This document shows, in pieces, positions 38,401-49,632 of a stretch of 64,000 nucleotides of DNA (the first letter of the stretch is position 1; each line of letters starts with the position of its first letter). Made by a program: the position numbers and the translations under genes. The stretch is from Magnaporthiopsis rhizophila (Eukaryota; Ascomycota; Sordariomycetes; Magnaporthales; Magnaporthaceae), in NCBI GenBank assembly GCA_003049465.1, contig PYSS01000004.1, forward strand, positions 314,722 to 378,721, given 5' to 3'. A model generated the notes under the pieces. It saw nothing but the letters and a program-made list of their open reading frames with translations, ran no database searches and was not told where the DNA came from.

Positions 38401-39239
38401 ACGGCACCCTGCCGTCCGAGCCTGGCTCGCAGCCTCCCGGAACGGCAGGGGTTATAGTGCCGGTATCGACTCCTCTCCCAGATCGGAGGCTGGCAGCCAG
38501 CCTACAGTCAGCGCCCGGCTCGGTCGTCGAAAACATCACGGTGCTGGTGAGGGAGGCCTTCACGTCGTTTGGTCGCGCCGACAGCAACACGCAGGTGTAC
38601 ACGCCGAGGACGGAGGTCAAGGTGCCAAAGTTTGCGTTCAAGCTTCTGCTCTGGAAGTCCGGATATGACCCCTGCCGTCAGTTCCGTCCCTGGAACAGTC
38701 GGGATGCCGAGTCGTACCACTTCTATATATCCACCAAAGCAACCAACGGCATCAGGGTCAACGAGCAGTTGATACAGTCGCATGACCCCAAAGTGCCCAC
38801 GGGCCCGTCTAGGAACTGGGTACGGCTGCAGGACGGCGACATCGTTGCCATCTGGGGCGACGAGAACCAGCAGACCAAGCTGCTGTTCCAGTGCGCGTGG
38901 GGCGGATCGATGCGACCGCGCTCTGCCTCGATCGCCTCGGCTGCCTGCCTGGTCTCGGAGGAAGATGCCGCACGCCTCGATGACGCCTGCTCGAGGGCGG
39001 AGCGCCGGCTGCCTAGGATGCTAGAGGACGAGAAGCTGCACTTGGCCGCGGCTCGCGACTCGTCGCGGCGCGTGCGCAACGCCGAGGTCGAGCGGCACCG
39101 CTCGCGTCTCTTTGAGGCGCTGCGGGCCGAGGCCGTGCGGGCTCTGGCCACGCTGAGGAGGGAGGGGGCCGCCAGCGCGCCGCCGATCTCGCAGATGCCG
39201 CCCACACAGATCCCGTCGACCCAGGGTGAAGATGGCTAG
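35431..39239 (+). CDS. RAD53: Rad53/Chk2-type checkpoint kinase with two FHA domains
   Basis: Four exons: 35431-35449, 35536-36233, 36325-36633 and 36699-39239, exactly 1189 codons (1188 aa). The first intron is a probable GC-AG intron (CAAG|gcaagt ... aaacag|CC), giving MDDESQATQDVVDPRR with adjacent SQ and TQ sites. FHA1 lies at about residues 100-190 (FTFGRNQARCDI, SNIHF, STNGT). The kinase domain spans about 280-565: glycine loop IGKGAFATVYKV, AAKELDK, HRDVKPDN near 406, DFGLSK near 428, GTLLYCAPE near 450. A second FHA-like domain lies at about 975-1085, then a helical, coiled-coil-like C-terminus ending in two TQ sites. FHA-kinase-FHA order is that of yeast Rad53 (Neurospora MUS-59 type), which relays Mec1/ATR signals to replication and DNA damage responses in the nucleus. 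Confidence 0.93.
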
Positions 39240-39653
39240 GGTGTAGGCTGGTCTGCCGTAGCCGCACTACTACTTCCTACGCCTCGGTGATTGCGTGCCG
39301 CTGCCTGGTGTCGTTTTTGACCTCTTGTCTTATCTGATTTATTGGTATCTTGGATTTTACATGTGTGTTTCTCGAGACTAGCTGGAGTTAGATACATGGG
39401 ATAGTACAAGCAAGCGGGTTAAAACCAGGCCCGGAGTTTTCAACGGTTTTACAAAGGTGTTCTTTTTAGGTGAAATAGATACATGGAAAATCACCCGCCG
39501 GTTTAGCAGCACTTCAGTTTTCAGTTGATTCTTTTTTTTGTTTTGGGTATCATGCTTCCCGAGCTTGTGTTACAGATCGGACTTATACATATGGTTAGAC
39601 CTCAGAAGGCAGCCAGGTCTACCTTATTTTTCCATCCTTGGTCGGCTGGCTGA
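39240..39653. other. Convergent 3' intergenic region
   Basis: About 410 bp between the kinase stop and the end of the NLR-derived frame; T-rich with TTTTTTTTG near 39531. No gene. Confidence 0.5.
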
Positions 39654-40145
39654 CTACTGCAGCTTACGTTGTAACAGGACGTTAAGTGCAATCTCTCCCT
39701 TCCTCCCTCTCTCCTTTCTCTTTCTCTCTTTTTCGAGGTCTTCCTCCATGCGAAGGATCCGGAGCGCCTCCAACCCTGACACCGGGTTCCTCTCGGCGGC
39801 CCTCCGCACTCTCCGGGTGATCAGCCTGGAAACCCTGTCGTCTTCGCATCGGTTGAGGAGCACGCGGAGCATTTCGGGCGCCGCCGTGCGGTTGGCGGCC
39901 GCGCGCTCGAGCATGCCCGCCGTCACGCCGACGGAGGAGAGCAGAAGGACAAAGGTGAGCATGTCGATGCCGTGTTTGTTGCCGATTGCGGCGTGCGCGA
40001 GGTCGACAAAGATGTATCTGCTCGACGGCTGCTTCTTATTTCGTCCAGACTCCTCGAGGGCCCGCCGTAGGCTCACCGTCCTCCCGCAGTCCTCCGCGAT
40101 GGCCTCCAGCAGCCGCGGAGGCCGACCTTCTGGGGCATTTGGCAT
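39654..40145 (-). other. In-frame continuation of the NLR repeat domain beyond a TGA
   Basis: Immediately after the NLR stop TGA (40146-40148) the same frame resumes with ATG and stays open for 163 codons to 39654. The sequence continues the degenerate helical repeats of the upstream protein: VTAGMLERAAANRTAAPEML, RVLLNRCEDDRVSRLITRRV, RRAAERNPVSGLEALRIL parallel ITASMLEAMSGNREQGGDLL upstream. It ends in a charged EEDLEKERKRKERGRKGE tail. It is most simply the original C-terminus of the receptor, cut off by a nonsense change or a sequence error. I saw no splice pair that would remove the stop and keep the frame. Confidence 0.6.
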
Positions 40146-43100
40146 TCACATTAGGCAGTCGAGCACTGCGTCCGAGTTCAACGCCGCTCGAACCAGATCG
40201 GCCATCTGTACCGCGAGGGCGGGGCGGCCTGTAGCGATTGGCGAGCTGAAGATGAAGCGGGCCACGCGGACGTCTGGGTTTGATGCTGCCTTGCGCAGAT
40301 CCGGCTCGGGAACCACAGCCAATATGTCGGCATGCTCCTTCTGTATGTGTTCAAACACCTGCCAGTGTCCTCGCGAGATCACCTGCTTGACGACATGCAA
40401 GTCATTGTGCTCGACAAGCTTCCCCACTTTTCCGTTCGACACCTGCGCGACGAGCTTGAAGATGTCGAGCCCATACGTCCTGTTGCGCGCCGCGGCCGCC
40501 AACAAGCCCGCCAAGGCCCTGTCGTCGAGTTCGGCCGGCGCAAGCAGCCGCTTCATGACAACGGGCCCTTGGTATGCTGCCAATGGCCAGATGCCCTGGA
40601 GCCCTTCCCATTGGCCATCCATGAAGTGATCGACGATGCGGGAAACCGCCGCTTCGCACTGCTTGTCCCTCTGGTTTTCCGGCCGATCCAGCGCGTAGGG
40701 CGACGCTTCCGAGACGTAAAAGGGCTGAGCTAGCGACTCGACGAGCGCGCGGGCTACCTTCTCGTGCCAGCGCCTCGGCTTCCAGCATGGGGTCTGTACC
40801 AACTCCTCTAGGAACGGCCAGTTGCCTCTCCTGAACGCCCTTTTGAGGATGAGGTCGGGCTCGGTGGTATCTCCTGGTGTGTTTGGCGACTGCTCCCTGA
40901 GGATTCTGAGCAGGTCCCCGCCTTGTTCCCGGTTCCCGGACATGGCCTCCAGCATCGATGCGGTGATCACCCTCTCTCCTGGCGCCGTGTCGAGCAACGC
41001 CTTGACGAGTCTCAGAGCCTCCCATCGGTGCGCAACCGCATGCTCGAGCATCCCCGGGGATGACGCCAACTCGGGCACGCGTGCCAAGAGATATCTTGTG
41101 AGGTCCGGGTCCCCGGCTTTGATTACGGCTCGTATGACCCTCCTGGTCACCTTCTGCGTGCCGGTGCCAGAAACCAGGTAGTCCCATACCGACTTGCGGC
41201 TCGGCCAAGGCACACGTTCCGTGTTTCTCCAGCGGGCGGCAGCGACGAGCACGGCTTCCGTGACGTGCTTGTCGCACACGGAAAGATCTTGTCTGAGAAG
41301 CTCCACCGAGCAGCCTGCGTACTGCACGGCTGCCTGAAGTAGGATCTGGTAGGCCTCCCTGCAGGATCCTTTGTCGAACGCATCTGCTTCCATGTCCGGC
41401 AGCTCTCCCGAGGATAGCATTTTGAGCTTTGGTCGAAGCAGCCCCAACAGTTCCTGGGCGCAGAACCGGTTCTGTAGCGCTGCAGCTACCAGGCGGCACT
41501 CACGGATGAATGCCCCCTCCCTGTCACCGTTGAAGTAATACCATTCCCTCAGACGTTCCACCCACCAGACTTTAAACTCGCTCCGTGCTTTGAGTTTAAG
41601 CCAGGCCTCGAGGTCACGCGGTTCCGGCGTCGTCCTCAGATTCCGGAGTGCATACTCCATGGCCGTGGTGTTGCTGCCTTTTTCATCTGGCTCCAGAAAA
41701 ATCGCCGGTGTCGGCGTCAGCCGAGCGAGCATGTTGAGAACCGGGATGTGTCCGAACCTGGCAGCCAGGTGGAAGGTTGAGAGGCCGTCATCATTGCGCA
41801 AGTCTTCAAAGGTGCGGATGCGACTGTCCCTTGCGGCTCGCGCAACCTCGCCTTCTATAAAGGTCGCGAAGCCGTAAACGGCGGACACCAACAGCGACGT
41901 CGCAGGGTGGGATGACCAACAATGCTTCAGCTCTTGCTCCAGCACATGCCCATAGAATCCGTGTGGTCGCTGAGACAGCCGCGTTTGCGCGCTTTCTATC
42001 CAGAGTTCTCTTTCGTGAACAGTTCCCAGGAAGCGTGCGACCCGCTCTCCAAGCGACGGGTCGCCACTCTTGCTGGCGTGTGTTGCCCAGTAGATGTCGG
42101 CATACTCGTTGAAATCCTGGAGGACGTGGTCGTAGCAGTCTCTGCCCTCCAGTCCGGCCCCTCGCTGCCTTTGACGCCGTCCCGGAGGCTTCCTTCGGGG
42201 GTCCTCTAGGCCGTCACGGGTTTGGTCCCTACGGCGGCTTCCAGACCTGCTGCGCATTCGCGACCGGCGGCGCCTGACATCGGAGGACGCACCCTGACGC
42301 TCTCTGCTCCGGCCCCGGCGCTCCTGGCTCCGGTCCTGGTAAAACTCCGACAGGGTCGACAAGCACATCTCGGCAACCGCGGTGTGTGCCTGGGCCTCGT
42401 ATCCGGCCTGCTCCCCCAAGAACTGCTTGACGGACGGGTGGAAAAGGGCCAAGACCCCATGTTTGTGATCCTCGGTGATGAAACCCCCGCTGGACTTTAC
42501 TATGTCGTCGGCCGTGCACTTGTCCGCGCCGCCAAGCGCGCCCAACACCGCGGCCGTGGCTAGGCCATCCCAGATCGCCTTGTACATCTTGGTAATGCCG
42601 GAGGGAGATTTTAGCTTCTTGAGCTCGTCAAGGAGATCGGCCTTCTTCTTGAGTTTCCGATTTCCTCGTATGTTGTTGAGCGTGAGTTGGGCCCAAAGGT
42701 ACGTAGGTGAGGTAGGCAGGTAGGCAAATGGAAAAAGCGCCCGTGAGCTGTTAGCTAGGTAGCTTCACACCAAGACGGAGATCGAGGAAAAGGAGGACGT
42801 CGGCATCGTACATCCTGCCTGCATGAAGGGTCACTGATTCAACCACTACGGCCCTGGCCTCCTTTCTCGCCTTTTCCCCTTCATCCCCCGCTTCGCCCGG
42901 GAGGAAATCGGCGCTGATCCAGCCGCTGACCTGGCTCTCGATGAACTGACGGATCGTCGGAGGGGACTCGCTGTCCACATCGATCTCCACGACCCTAATG
43001 GCAGCGTGCTTCTTGTCCTCAAAGACGGACTTGGGTATGTCGTCCCTGTGTTGACTCGACACTAGGATCCTCACCAGACACTTCCCGGCCTTGCTCAACG

Positions 43101-45007
43101 ACAGCTTCACAAGACCATCGAGTAGCGCCCCAGGGGTGAGAGCAACGCGCGAATTTCTCCCCCGTGGGAGCGCCATCCTGTCGAGGGCGTCGATGGCAAA
43201 GGTGACCGACACGTACGCCGATGCGTCTATAATCTCTTCGATCAGTTTCAAGCACGTTTTTCCGGAGGGCTTGTTGCCTTCCACGTAGCTTGATAGCTCC
43301 GGCAGACCGGACGAGGGGTTCAGCTGCACCAGCTGGCGAAGCGTATCCCGTGCGCAGTCGTCGGCTGTCCGTGGGGTCCACGTGCTGCCGTCCTCGCTGT
43401 GGACGACACCGTAGAAAAACACCACAGGGGCGGTGGGATTCGGACGGAGCCCCTCAAGGAACCCATCGATAGCGAGGCACCTGCAGGAGCTTGTTAGGAG
43501 ATAGGGGTTCACGGTAGCGAAGAGGAGAGGAGGGCACAGTCAAAACGCGCGCTTACACCAGGGTTGATTTGCCGGAACCGACTGTGTTGCGACGCGCGAC
43601 GACATTCGGCTTTCTACTTTGGAACGGCCTGAACCTGAGCACAGATTCCTAGTAACTCACGAGAGCCGTGGATCCACAAAGCAGCAGGTTTGGGCGACAT
43701 TAGCCACTCCTGGTACTTGGGATTTCTCGGGAACCATATGGCCGAGCCCATCAGAATGGTTTCGCTAAGGGCCGCGTGCTCCTTGAGAGACGAGATATCC
43801 GAGAGCCCCCGCAGGAACGCGGCGTGCTCAACCTTCTTCACGACTGTGAGACATGACAAGCGTTGCTCAGCACCGATAATCTGAGGTGTTGGGTCCGGCG
43901 GGATCTCAAAAATACCACTCACGGGCGTGGGTCCGGTCTGTCAGGTCCATGGCTCGCAACTTGTCTAGGGAGACGATCAGCAATCGTCCAGTCGAGCCAA
44001 CTGCAAAGGCAACTCACCCTGGCGCATGACGAGGTTGGCCCACATGTCGACCTTTGCTCTGCCGGCTTCTATCTTGGCACACCGTCCGAGTGCCGCGCCG
44101 ACGAGCCGAAGATCTTATTGGCTGTTTTGCCCGTCTTCCTTGCCCAATCCTGCAAGTTTCGGAGGGCTGTCAGGCAAGCGAGGTCAGTATTGGCGATGGG
44201 GCTGTCACCAGGTCAGCACTCTCCGTCCGCATGAGCACAAAAAGCCTTACACCTCTTCAGAGCCGTTTTGCTCGCGTCCGTCTTTTCACTGTCCTTCCAC
44301 CCTTTCCTTGCCTTGTCTGCGCCTTGGCCGAACCACTCAGTCGTGTCGCGCAGGATCTGAAAGCAATGGGAATACACGTCGAGGATGGCATCCTTGAGGT
44401 CTCCGGTCGGGGTCTGGGTCGGCTCACGGTGGTGGCCCGCAGCACTAGTTTGGTTCCGGAAGTAGAGCGACTCGAACTGCCGGTAGTAGACAAGCACGTG
44501 GTCGACGCTGGCAAGACTGCTGAGGACGGCATCCTTTTGATCGTGGTAGTTGACGAGGAACTGCGAGGCGTGATGGAGTTCACAGTGATTACCTTTTTTA
44601 TCAGTTGAAAACGTACTGCGAACCAAGACCAAAGAAATCCCCTCGTTACTGACCCCCAGGATGAACTTGACAACGGCCCAGGGCAGCGCGGCCTGGCCAC
44701 TGACGTCGAGGGCAATACCGCTATCGATGACTCCCTTGAGCGCGTTGATGTATCTGACGACCTGGCCGAAGACGTCGATGTAGGCATATCGCCCGCCTCG
44801 GAATTCAAAGGTCAGCTGCTTCGCGTCGTGGCTAGCTTTGGCATTGTTGGCCTCCCCGAGCATATCTTCCAAGTTCTCGAGCTTCAGCAGCGTCTCGTCC
44901 ACGGATCCCGGATCGCCGCCAAAGAATTCGGCCAGCGATTGCCGCCAGGCCTCTTCGGCCAGCGACAGGGTCTTGACTGCGACTGCCTGGCCAGTATCGT
45001 CGGCCAT
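40146..45007 (-). CDS. NACHT/STAND NOD-like receptor with degenerate helical repeats
   Basis: Proposed exons: 44654-45007, 44239-44560, 44018-44113, 43923-43964, 43661-43843, 43557-43581, 42812-43480, 40146-42747 (1430 aa in frame). The N-terminal domain, with ALPWAVVKFILG joined to FLVNYHDQ and DHVLVYYRQFESLYF, resembles the DUF7708-type domain common in fungal NLRs. Exon four gives EWLMSPKPAALWIHGS, and the 25-nt exon completes Walker A as GSLGSGKSTLV. Walker B is VTFAIDALDRM. After the NACHT/winged-helix part (HPSVKQFLGEQ) comes an Arg/Ser-rich insert, one ankyrin-like STFHLAARFGH unit and many degenerate helical repeats. Such receptors mediate heterokaryon incompatibility or non-self recognition. 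Uncertain points: intron 44114-44238 has weak sites (a stronger donor at 44252 would need a frameshift), and the 42748-42811 junction is provisional. Confidence 0.78.
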
Positions 45008-45191
45008 TGTGGAAGCGGATACGTGGAAGTGAGAGCGAGCTGTGAGCAGAGAGCACACGTCTTAGTCTCAATTTTATCCGGGCGACGGTGGTAGGCAAGT
45101 TAATTGGCGCAAGACGCGCACATCCCGCACAGCCCCGAGCTGAGCTCCTATCGCGCAGCCAAACGGCCGGGACACAATATAATAGGCGAAC
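45008..45191. promoter_or_regulatory. Short divergent promoter between the NLR and a small ORF
   Basis: Only 184 bp separate the NLR ATG (45007, minus) from the ATG at 45192 (plus). A TATA-like element (ATATAATA) lies about 15 bp before the plus-strand ATG. No other motif is assigned. Confidence 0.4.
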
Positions 45192-45392
45192 ATGGACGAA
45201 TCACATCCCGACATGCAGGAGGGGCTTTCGCCGCATTTTAGGGGTGGCAAGCCTCCGCGGCCGCACTACTCTCCGCCCTCTTCGGCGGCCGAAAAGGGCT
45301 CCGAGTACGGCTCGGCATGGACGCTTCAAGGGGATGGTGCTGATGATATAGGGTGGTCAGGAGTATTAAAGATGGTGACTAGCCGTAGATAG
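45192..45392 (+). CDS. Small ORF of unknown function, divergent from the NLR
   Basis: 66 codons starting MDESHPDMQEGLSPHFRGGK and containing PPRPHYSPPSSAAEKGSEYG and GDGADDIGW. The composition is protein-like, acidic and disordered, and it begins with a real ATG in the context GAACATGG next to a TATA-like element. I do not recognise a family. It could be a complete small protein, the first exon of a longer gene, or the surviving 5' end of a broken gene. Divergent small partners are known for some fungal NLRs, but no amyloid or HeLo-type signature is visible here. Confidence 0.35.
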   Translation: MDESHPDMQEGLSPHFRGGKPPRPHYSPPSSAAEKGSEYGSAWTLQGDGADDIGWSGVLKMVTSRR

Positions 45393-46100
45393 AAACACAC
45401 AGGCGAGCTTGGTGTAGTATGTACTTTAGAAAGGTAGGGACACAGTCTTGGAATTTATCTCGCTCTACAAAGCGCTGATCCTCAGCTCTACCTCGGCCAC
45501 GACTAAAGATTTGTGCCTTTCCTGGTCCTCCGTTTTCTTTTTGAGTCTTTTACAATATCATCTGCTCTGGTTTTTTTCCTTCTTCCAGCAATTTGCCGGC
45601 TCCTACGCAGGTAGCGTATTGCCCCCAATCTCCCGCCAGCCTCGTCCGTCCCGGCACGCCACCTTGGGGACGGGAGGTGGGGTTACGAATTGCATGAGGT
45701 GGGAGCCTGCCCGGACGCCAGTATCGCGCATAACAAAAAACTGCATGGCCACCCCGGCTCGTCTCTGTGAATAATACCTTGGTACCTCTCTCGCTAATTG
45801 GGTATATACACATCCAACAATTCCAACATGGTTCTCAGCAGGAACGAGGGGAGACAAAGTGAGCCGAGACTCCCCGTCTCACATACTGGTGCATCTGCCC
45901 AAAAAAGAAAAAAAGAGAGAGAGAGAGAGAAAAAAAAAAGACAATGCCTGACGTAGAGAAAGTGTAAAGGGCGAGTAGAACAGGCGACACAAAGGAGGCG
46001 GGGAGATACAACAAAAAAGATACCCTTCAGTACCACGGCTCCAAGCAACAGGATCCGGGGCAAATAGGAAGAAAACAATGAGGTAGCAGCAAACAAAACC
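45393..46100. other. Intergenic, 3' flank of the CxxC-motif gene
   Basis: About 700 bp. A GA-rich run at 45904-45940 (minus-strand CT). No gene seen. Confidence 0.5.
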
Positions 46101-49100
46101 TCAGTCGAGCGAGCTCTGATAGCCAACATCAGAACCCTCATCAAACAGCCCATCATCGCTGAGCCTTCCTCCGCCTCCCCCGGGCGTCTTCTTCTCCAAC
46201 CAAGTCGTAGCAGCCTCTTCGTCCGCCGACAGCGGCTCGCCCTCGCCGTCGTGCATGTCATCCACGTTGTTGCTGCCGTAGGCGTTGTGCTCGTCATAAT
46301 CACCATAACCACCATTGTAATCACCATCACCATAACCATAATAATCATAAGCAGCATAGCCACCGTCCTCCTCTTCCTCCTTCTCCATCCCCATCCTGAA
46401 CCACGACGGCCCGGCACGCAGCTCGTCCAGCCGCTGCTCCAGCTCCCAGTCTGACATGGTGTGGGCGTAGAACGGGTCGGACCGGTCGCGCGGCGTGGGG
46501 CCGTCGCCCAGCGACGAGAAGTCGAAGCTGACCGTGGTGGCGGGCGCCGACGCCGGGGTTGCCGAGGCGGGCCGCGGCATGGGGGTGGCCGTCCGCGGCT
46601 GGGCGCTGAGTCGGGACGTGTCGATCGGAACGGCCGGGGTCGAGCGCGGTCGGCGGTGCCAGTCGGGCGTGGAGGCGGCCGAGATCAGGATCTCGGGCGG
46701 TGGCGGCGGCGGCGCGGCTCGGGGATCAGGGCGCTGGGTGTTGTCGGTGGTAGTTGGCTTGTTTCCGCCGCCGTCCCCGTCCCCGTCCGCCTGCCGGGTG
46801 GTCTTGGTGTTGGCTGCTCGCTCTTCTGCTGGGTCGGCGGACGGGCTCACGTAAGACGAGGACGGCGGCGGCGGCTTAGGGGACGCGGTATCGGCGTCGG
46901 CGGTCGTAGTGGTGGGGAAGCGCCACCCCGTCGGCGTGGTCCAGTCCGACACGCAGCGCGGGCGCGGCATGGCGAATGCGCCGTACGGCGAACTGGGGGA
47001 CGCAGCAAGGCTGGCCATGGTCTGGTCGTCGTCGACGGATCCGGACTGCGTCGTAACAGTGAAGAGCTGTGGCTTCCGAGGGCGTGGCGGGATAGCGAAT
47101 GGATCTTGATAGTCGACGTGGTTGTTGCTGTACACCTCCTCGTACCCGTGAATGTCTTTGGTATCGTGTTCATGGGCAACACGGTCCCTGGAGCCTCGAG
47201 TTGTGGCGGTCTTGGCATTCAGCACCGTCGACGTGCTGTCGTCGCTCTCGTAGCCGTCTTTGCCGCCGCTGTACCCCGGCTTCGTCTCGCCGGTCCGCTT
47301 CTCGCTGCTCTCGCTACCGCGGAGTTCGCCATCTACTCCTCCATACAGGGAAGATGACGACAGCTGCTGGTCGCTGAACCACTGATCGAGATGTGGGTCA
47401 AACCGCACCTGCTTGATGCTGTCGAAAGGTGGCTGCGCAGGCGGCACGGCGTGGTGCCGCTGCCGCTTCTCCTCCGCCTCTTCCTGATAGTCCCTAACTG
47501 GCGGCGAGCTCCTGGCCCTAGTTGGAGAATGTCTCGCAGCACCGACGTCAGCGCCGTCATCTCGGTTTCTAGCTCGTTCTGACTGGTGCGGTGGCCCGGG
47601 AGAGCGGTGAACACGGCGCCGTCTCGATGCTGACGACACTGTCTGCAGGACCGGCTCGGTCGAGCTCGTACGTCTTGCGTGGCGGCGGCGGCGGGGTGAT
47701 GACAGCGAGGGTGCAGACGACGGCTTTGCGAAGCCGAGGGATGAATCGATCACGGACTCCACGCTGGGTGGCCGGTACTGGCAGCCGTGGTGATCGCGGG
47801 AGGAAGGGGTCGAGGGTGCAGCATACGGATTGTTGTTCTCCTTGAGCGGCGAGTCGGTCTGAGCCTGCCGGCATCGGGCATAGGTGGGATTTCCAGGAGC
47901 GGCACGGGACGGTTGGCCCGGCGGAGACCTGTAGTCTAAGCTCCTGCCTCGCTTGGGCGTATCGTGAAGCGCGGCAGGGGTAGCCGTGAACGGGGTACGC
48001 ATGTTGTAGCTGTTGGCGGACAGATACTGGCCGTCATCTATGCGTTCGAATTCGTCATCGTCGTCCAGGTCGAGACAGCTCCCAGACGCGATGGTTGAGG
48101 TTTCGGGTATGACGATGTCGGGGTAGTCCTGGAGCGGGTAAGTATGACGCTGTTGGCTCTGCTGCCCTCCCTCGGCCGCGTGCTGGCGGCGGCAATTGGC
48201 GCAGTAGTTGGCACCCGGGTTCTGGTCTGGCCTGAGCGGGTTTTGCAGATGGAACCTCTTGGACCGGACCCGGCCGCAGCCGAAGCAGAAGTAGTGCCTG
48301 CTCAGCGGCCCGAGCATGCGGCCGCCACCATGGCTGGTCCCGGAAGCGGACTCGACGCTGGTCTTGGACTGTTTGCTGTTTACATTTGTCCGGCGAGACA
48401 CCGAGCACGACGACGGCCCCTCCAATTCGTTGTTGCTCCCGCTCATAGCCACGGGGCTCGGGTGTGGGCCGTGCGTGCATGATGGTGTCGTCGCCGGAGT
48501 CGCTGTGGAGTTGCCCGAGGTGTAGACGACGACTTGCGGCACCTGTATCTGTAGACTTTGCCCATGGCCAGAAGGCGTCGCAGAAGCGGGCACTATGCCA
48601 GTGTGTGCAGGCCCACATGTCGGAGTGAGCGGCGTAGGAGGTGGCTGTGGGATCGCCTGCGTCGGGAGGGGAACCTCGAGTGCATACGGGCTTTGGACGG
48701 AATGGCAAGTTGGCGACACCACAAGCCCAGGGAAGTGATAGCCTGGATACTGAGTGTAGTAGATCTGAGGAGCGCAGCCGTCGTTGATGGGCTGAGGCTG
48801 GTTGATGTAGTACACAGGCTGCTGCAAGATATTTCTGGGCACCTGCGGTACGATCTGTGCTGCCCCTGCTCCTGTTATACGCTGGCGCTGCTGCATGGGC
48901 GCGGGCTTGTGCATCTCGTTCGGGCTCTGGCCGTCGTCATAGTCCCGTGCTGCTTGGCGGTTCGTTGAACGGGCGCGTCGCCGACGATCTCGAAGATCTA
49001 GATGTTCGCCGCCCTTAGGCTCGGTTGACTTTGAGGCCTTTTGGACGGGCTTGGCAGGGGTCTCGCTGCTGCTGTCAGTGCGGCTATCGTCACGGGCGTC

Positions 49101-49632
49101 GCCTTTCAGACCGAGTTTCCTTCTCCGCTCATGCGTCCCGCCCTGATCGCCAAGCGTCGGCGCCGACAGGGAAGGCGTGTCGCGGCTCTGTTTTCCAGCG
49201 GCCGGTATCGACGGGGAGAGTGTGTCATTAGTAGAGGCGGCAGTGGCTGGAGAGCGTCCGAAGCGGAACGCCTTCCTGACGGACGATGTGGTGGTTCGGG
49301 AGGAACGCGATGAGCGAGAAGCGGCGGATGACGACGATGTGCTCCTCCACGCCTGGGCGGCCTTTGAGGCAGCCTCAAAGCGCGTCATGCCAGGTTTCGA
49401 CGGCAGCGAGGGTTTGGAGGCCTCGGACGGCCCACCAGATCCGCCGCCGCCGCCGAGACACACCGTGACTGTGCGTCCGGATTTGCTGACATCGAGCTCG
49501 ATATAGCGTGGTTGGCTGTGTGAGGGAAGATGCTGTCAGTCGCGTTGCCAAGCGTAGGAGACGACGAGGACTGGTTGTAGAGACTACAGCCTACTTTTCG
49601 GCAGAGTCCTTAGGACGGCGCGAGGTAGACAT
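46101..49632 (-). CDS. Large disordered protein with a CxxC...CxxC zinc-ribbon-like motif, unknown function
   Basis: Two exons: 49595-49632 (38 nt, MSTSRRPKDSAEN) and 46101-49515, intron 49516-49594 (AA|gtaggc ... cacacag|C), 1151 codons (1150 aa). The second exon has no ATG near its 5' end; the short first exon supplies the start and leads into QPRYIELDVSKSGRTVTVCL. Most of the protein is Ser/Pro-rich and disordered. The one fold-like element, about 48190-48310, reads HYFCFGCGRVRSKRFH and then ANYCANCRRQH: two CxxC pairs about 28 residues apart, suggesting a single zinc site. The C-terminus is acidic, with AYDYYGYGDGDYNGGYGDYD. There is no membrane segment. I believe similar uncharacterised proteins occur in other Sordariomycetes, from the zinc motif, but cannot name a family. 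Confidence 0.75.

Noticed and set aside
40402..41499. 365-codon minus-strand ORF overlapping the NLR in another frame
   Set aside because: It lies inside the NLR repeat exon in an alternative frame, and no family signal was seen.
44561..44653. Reading the NLR N-terminal frame straight through (it has no stop here)
   Set aside because: Removing this 93-nt in-frame intron (GGG|gtcagt ... ctcgcag|TTC) gives an N-terminal domain whose length and pattern match the family; the retained residues do not.
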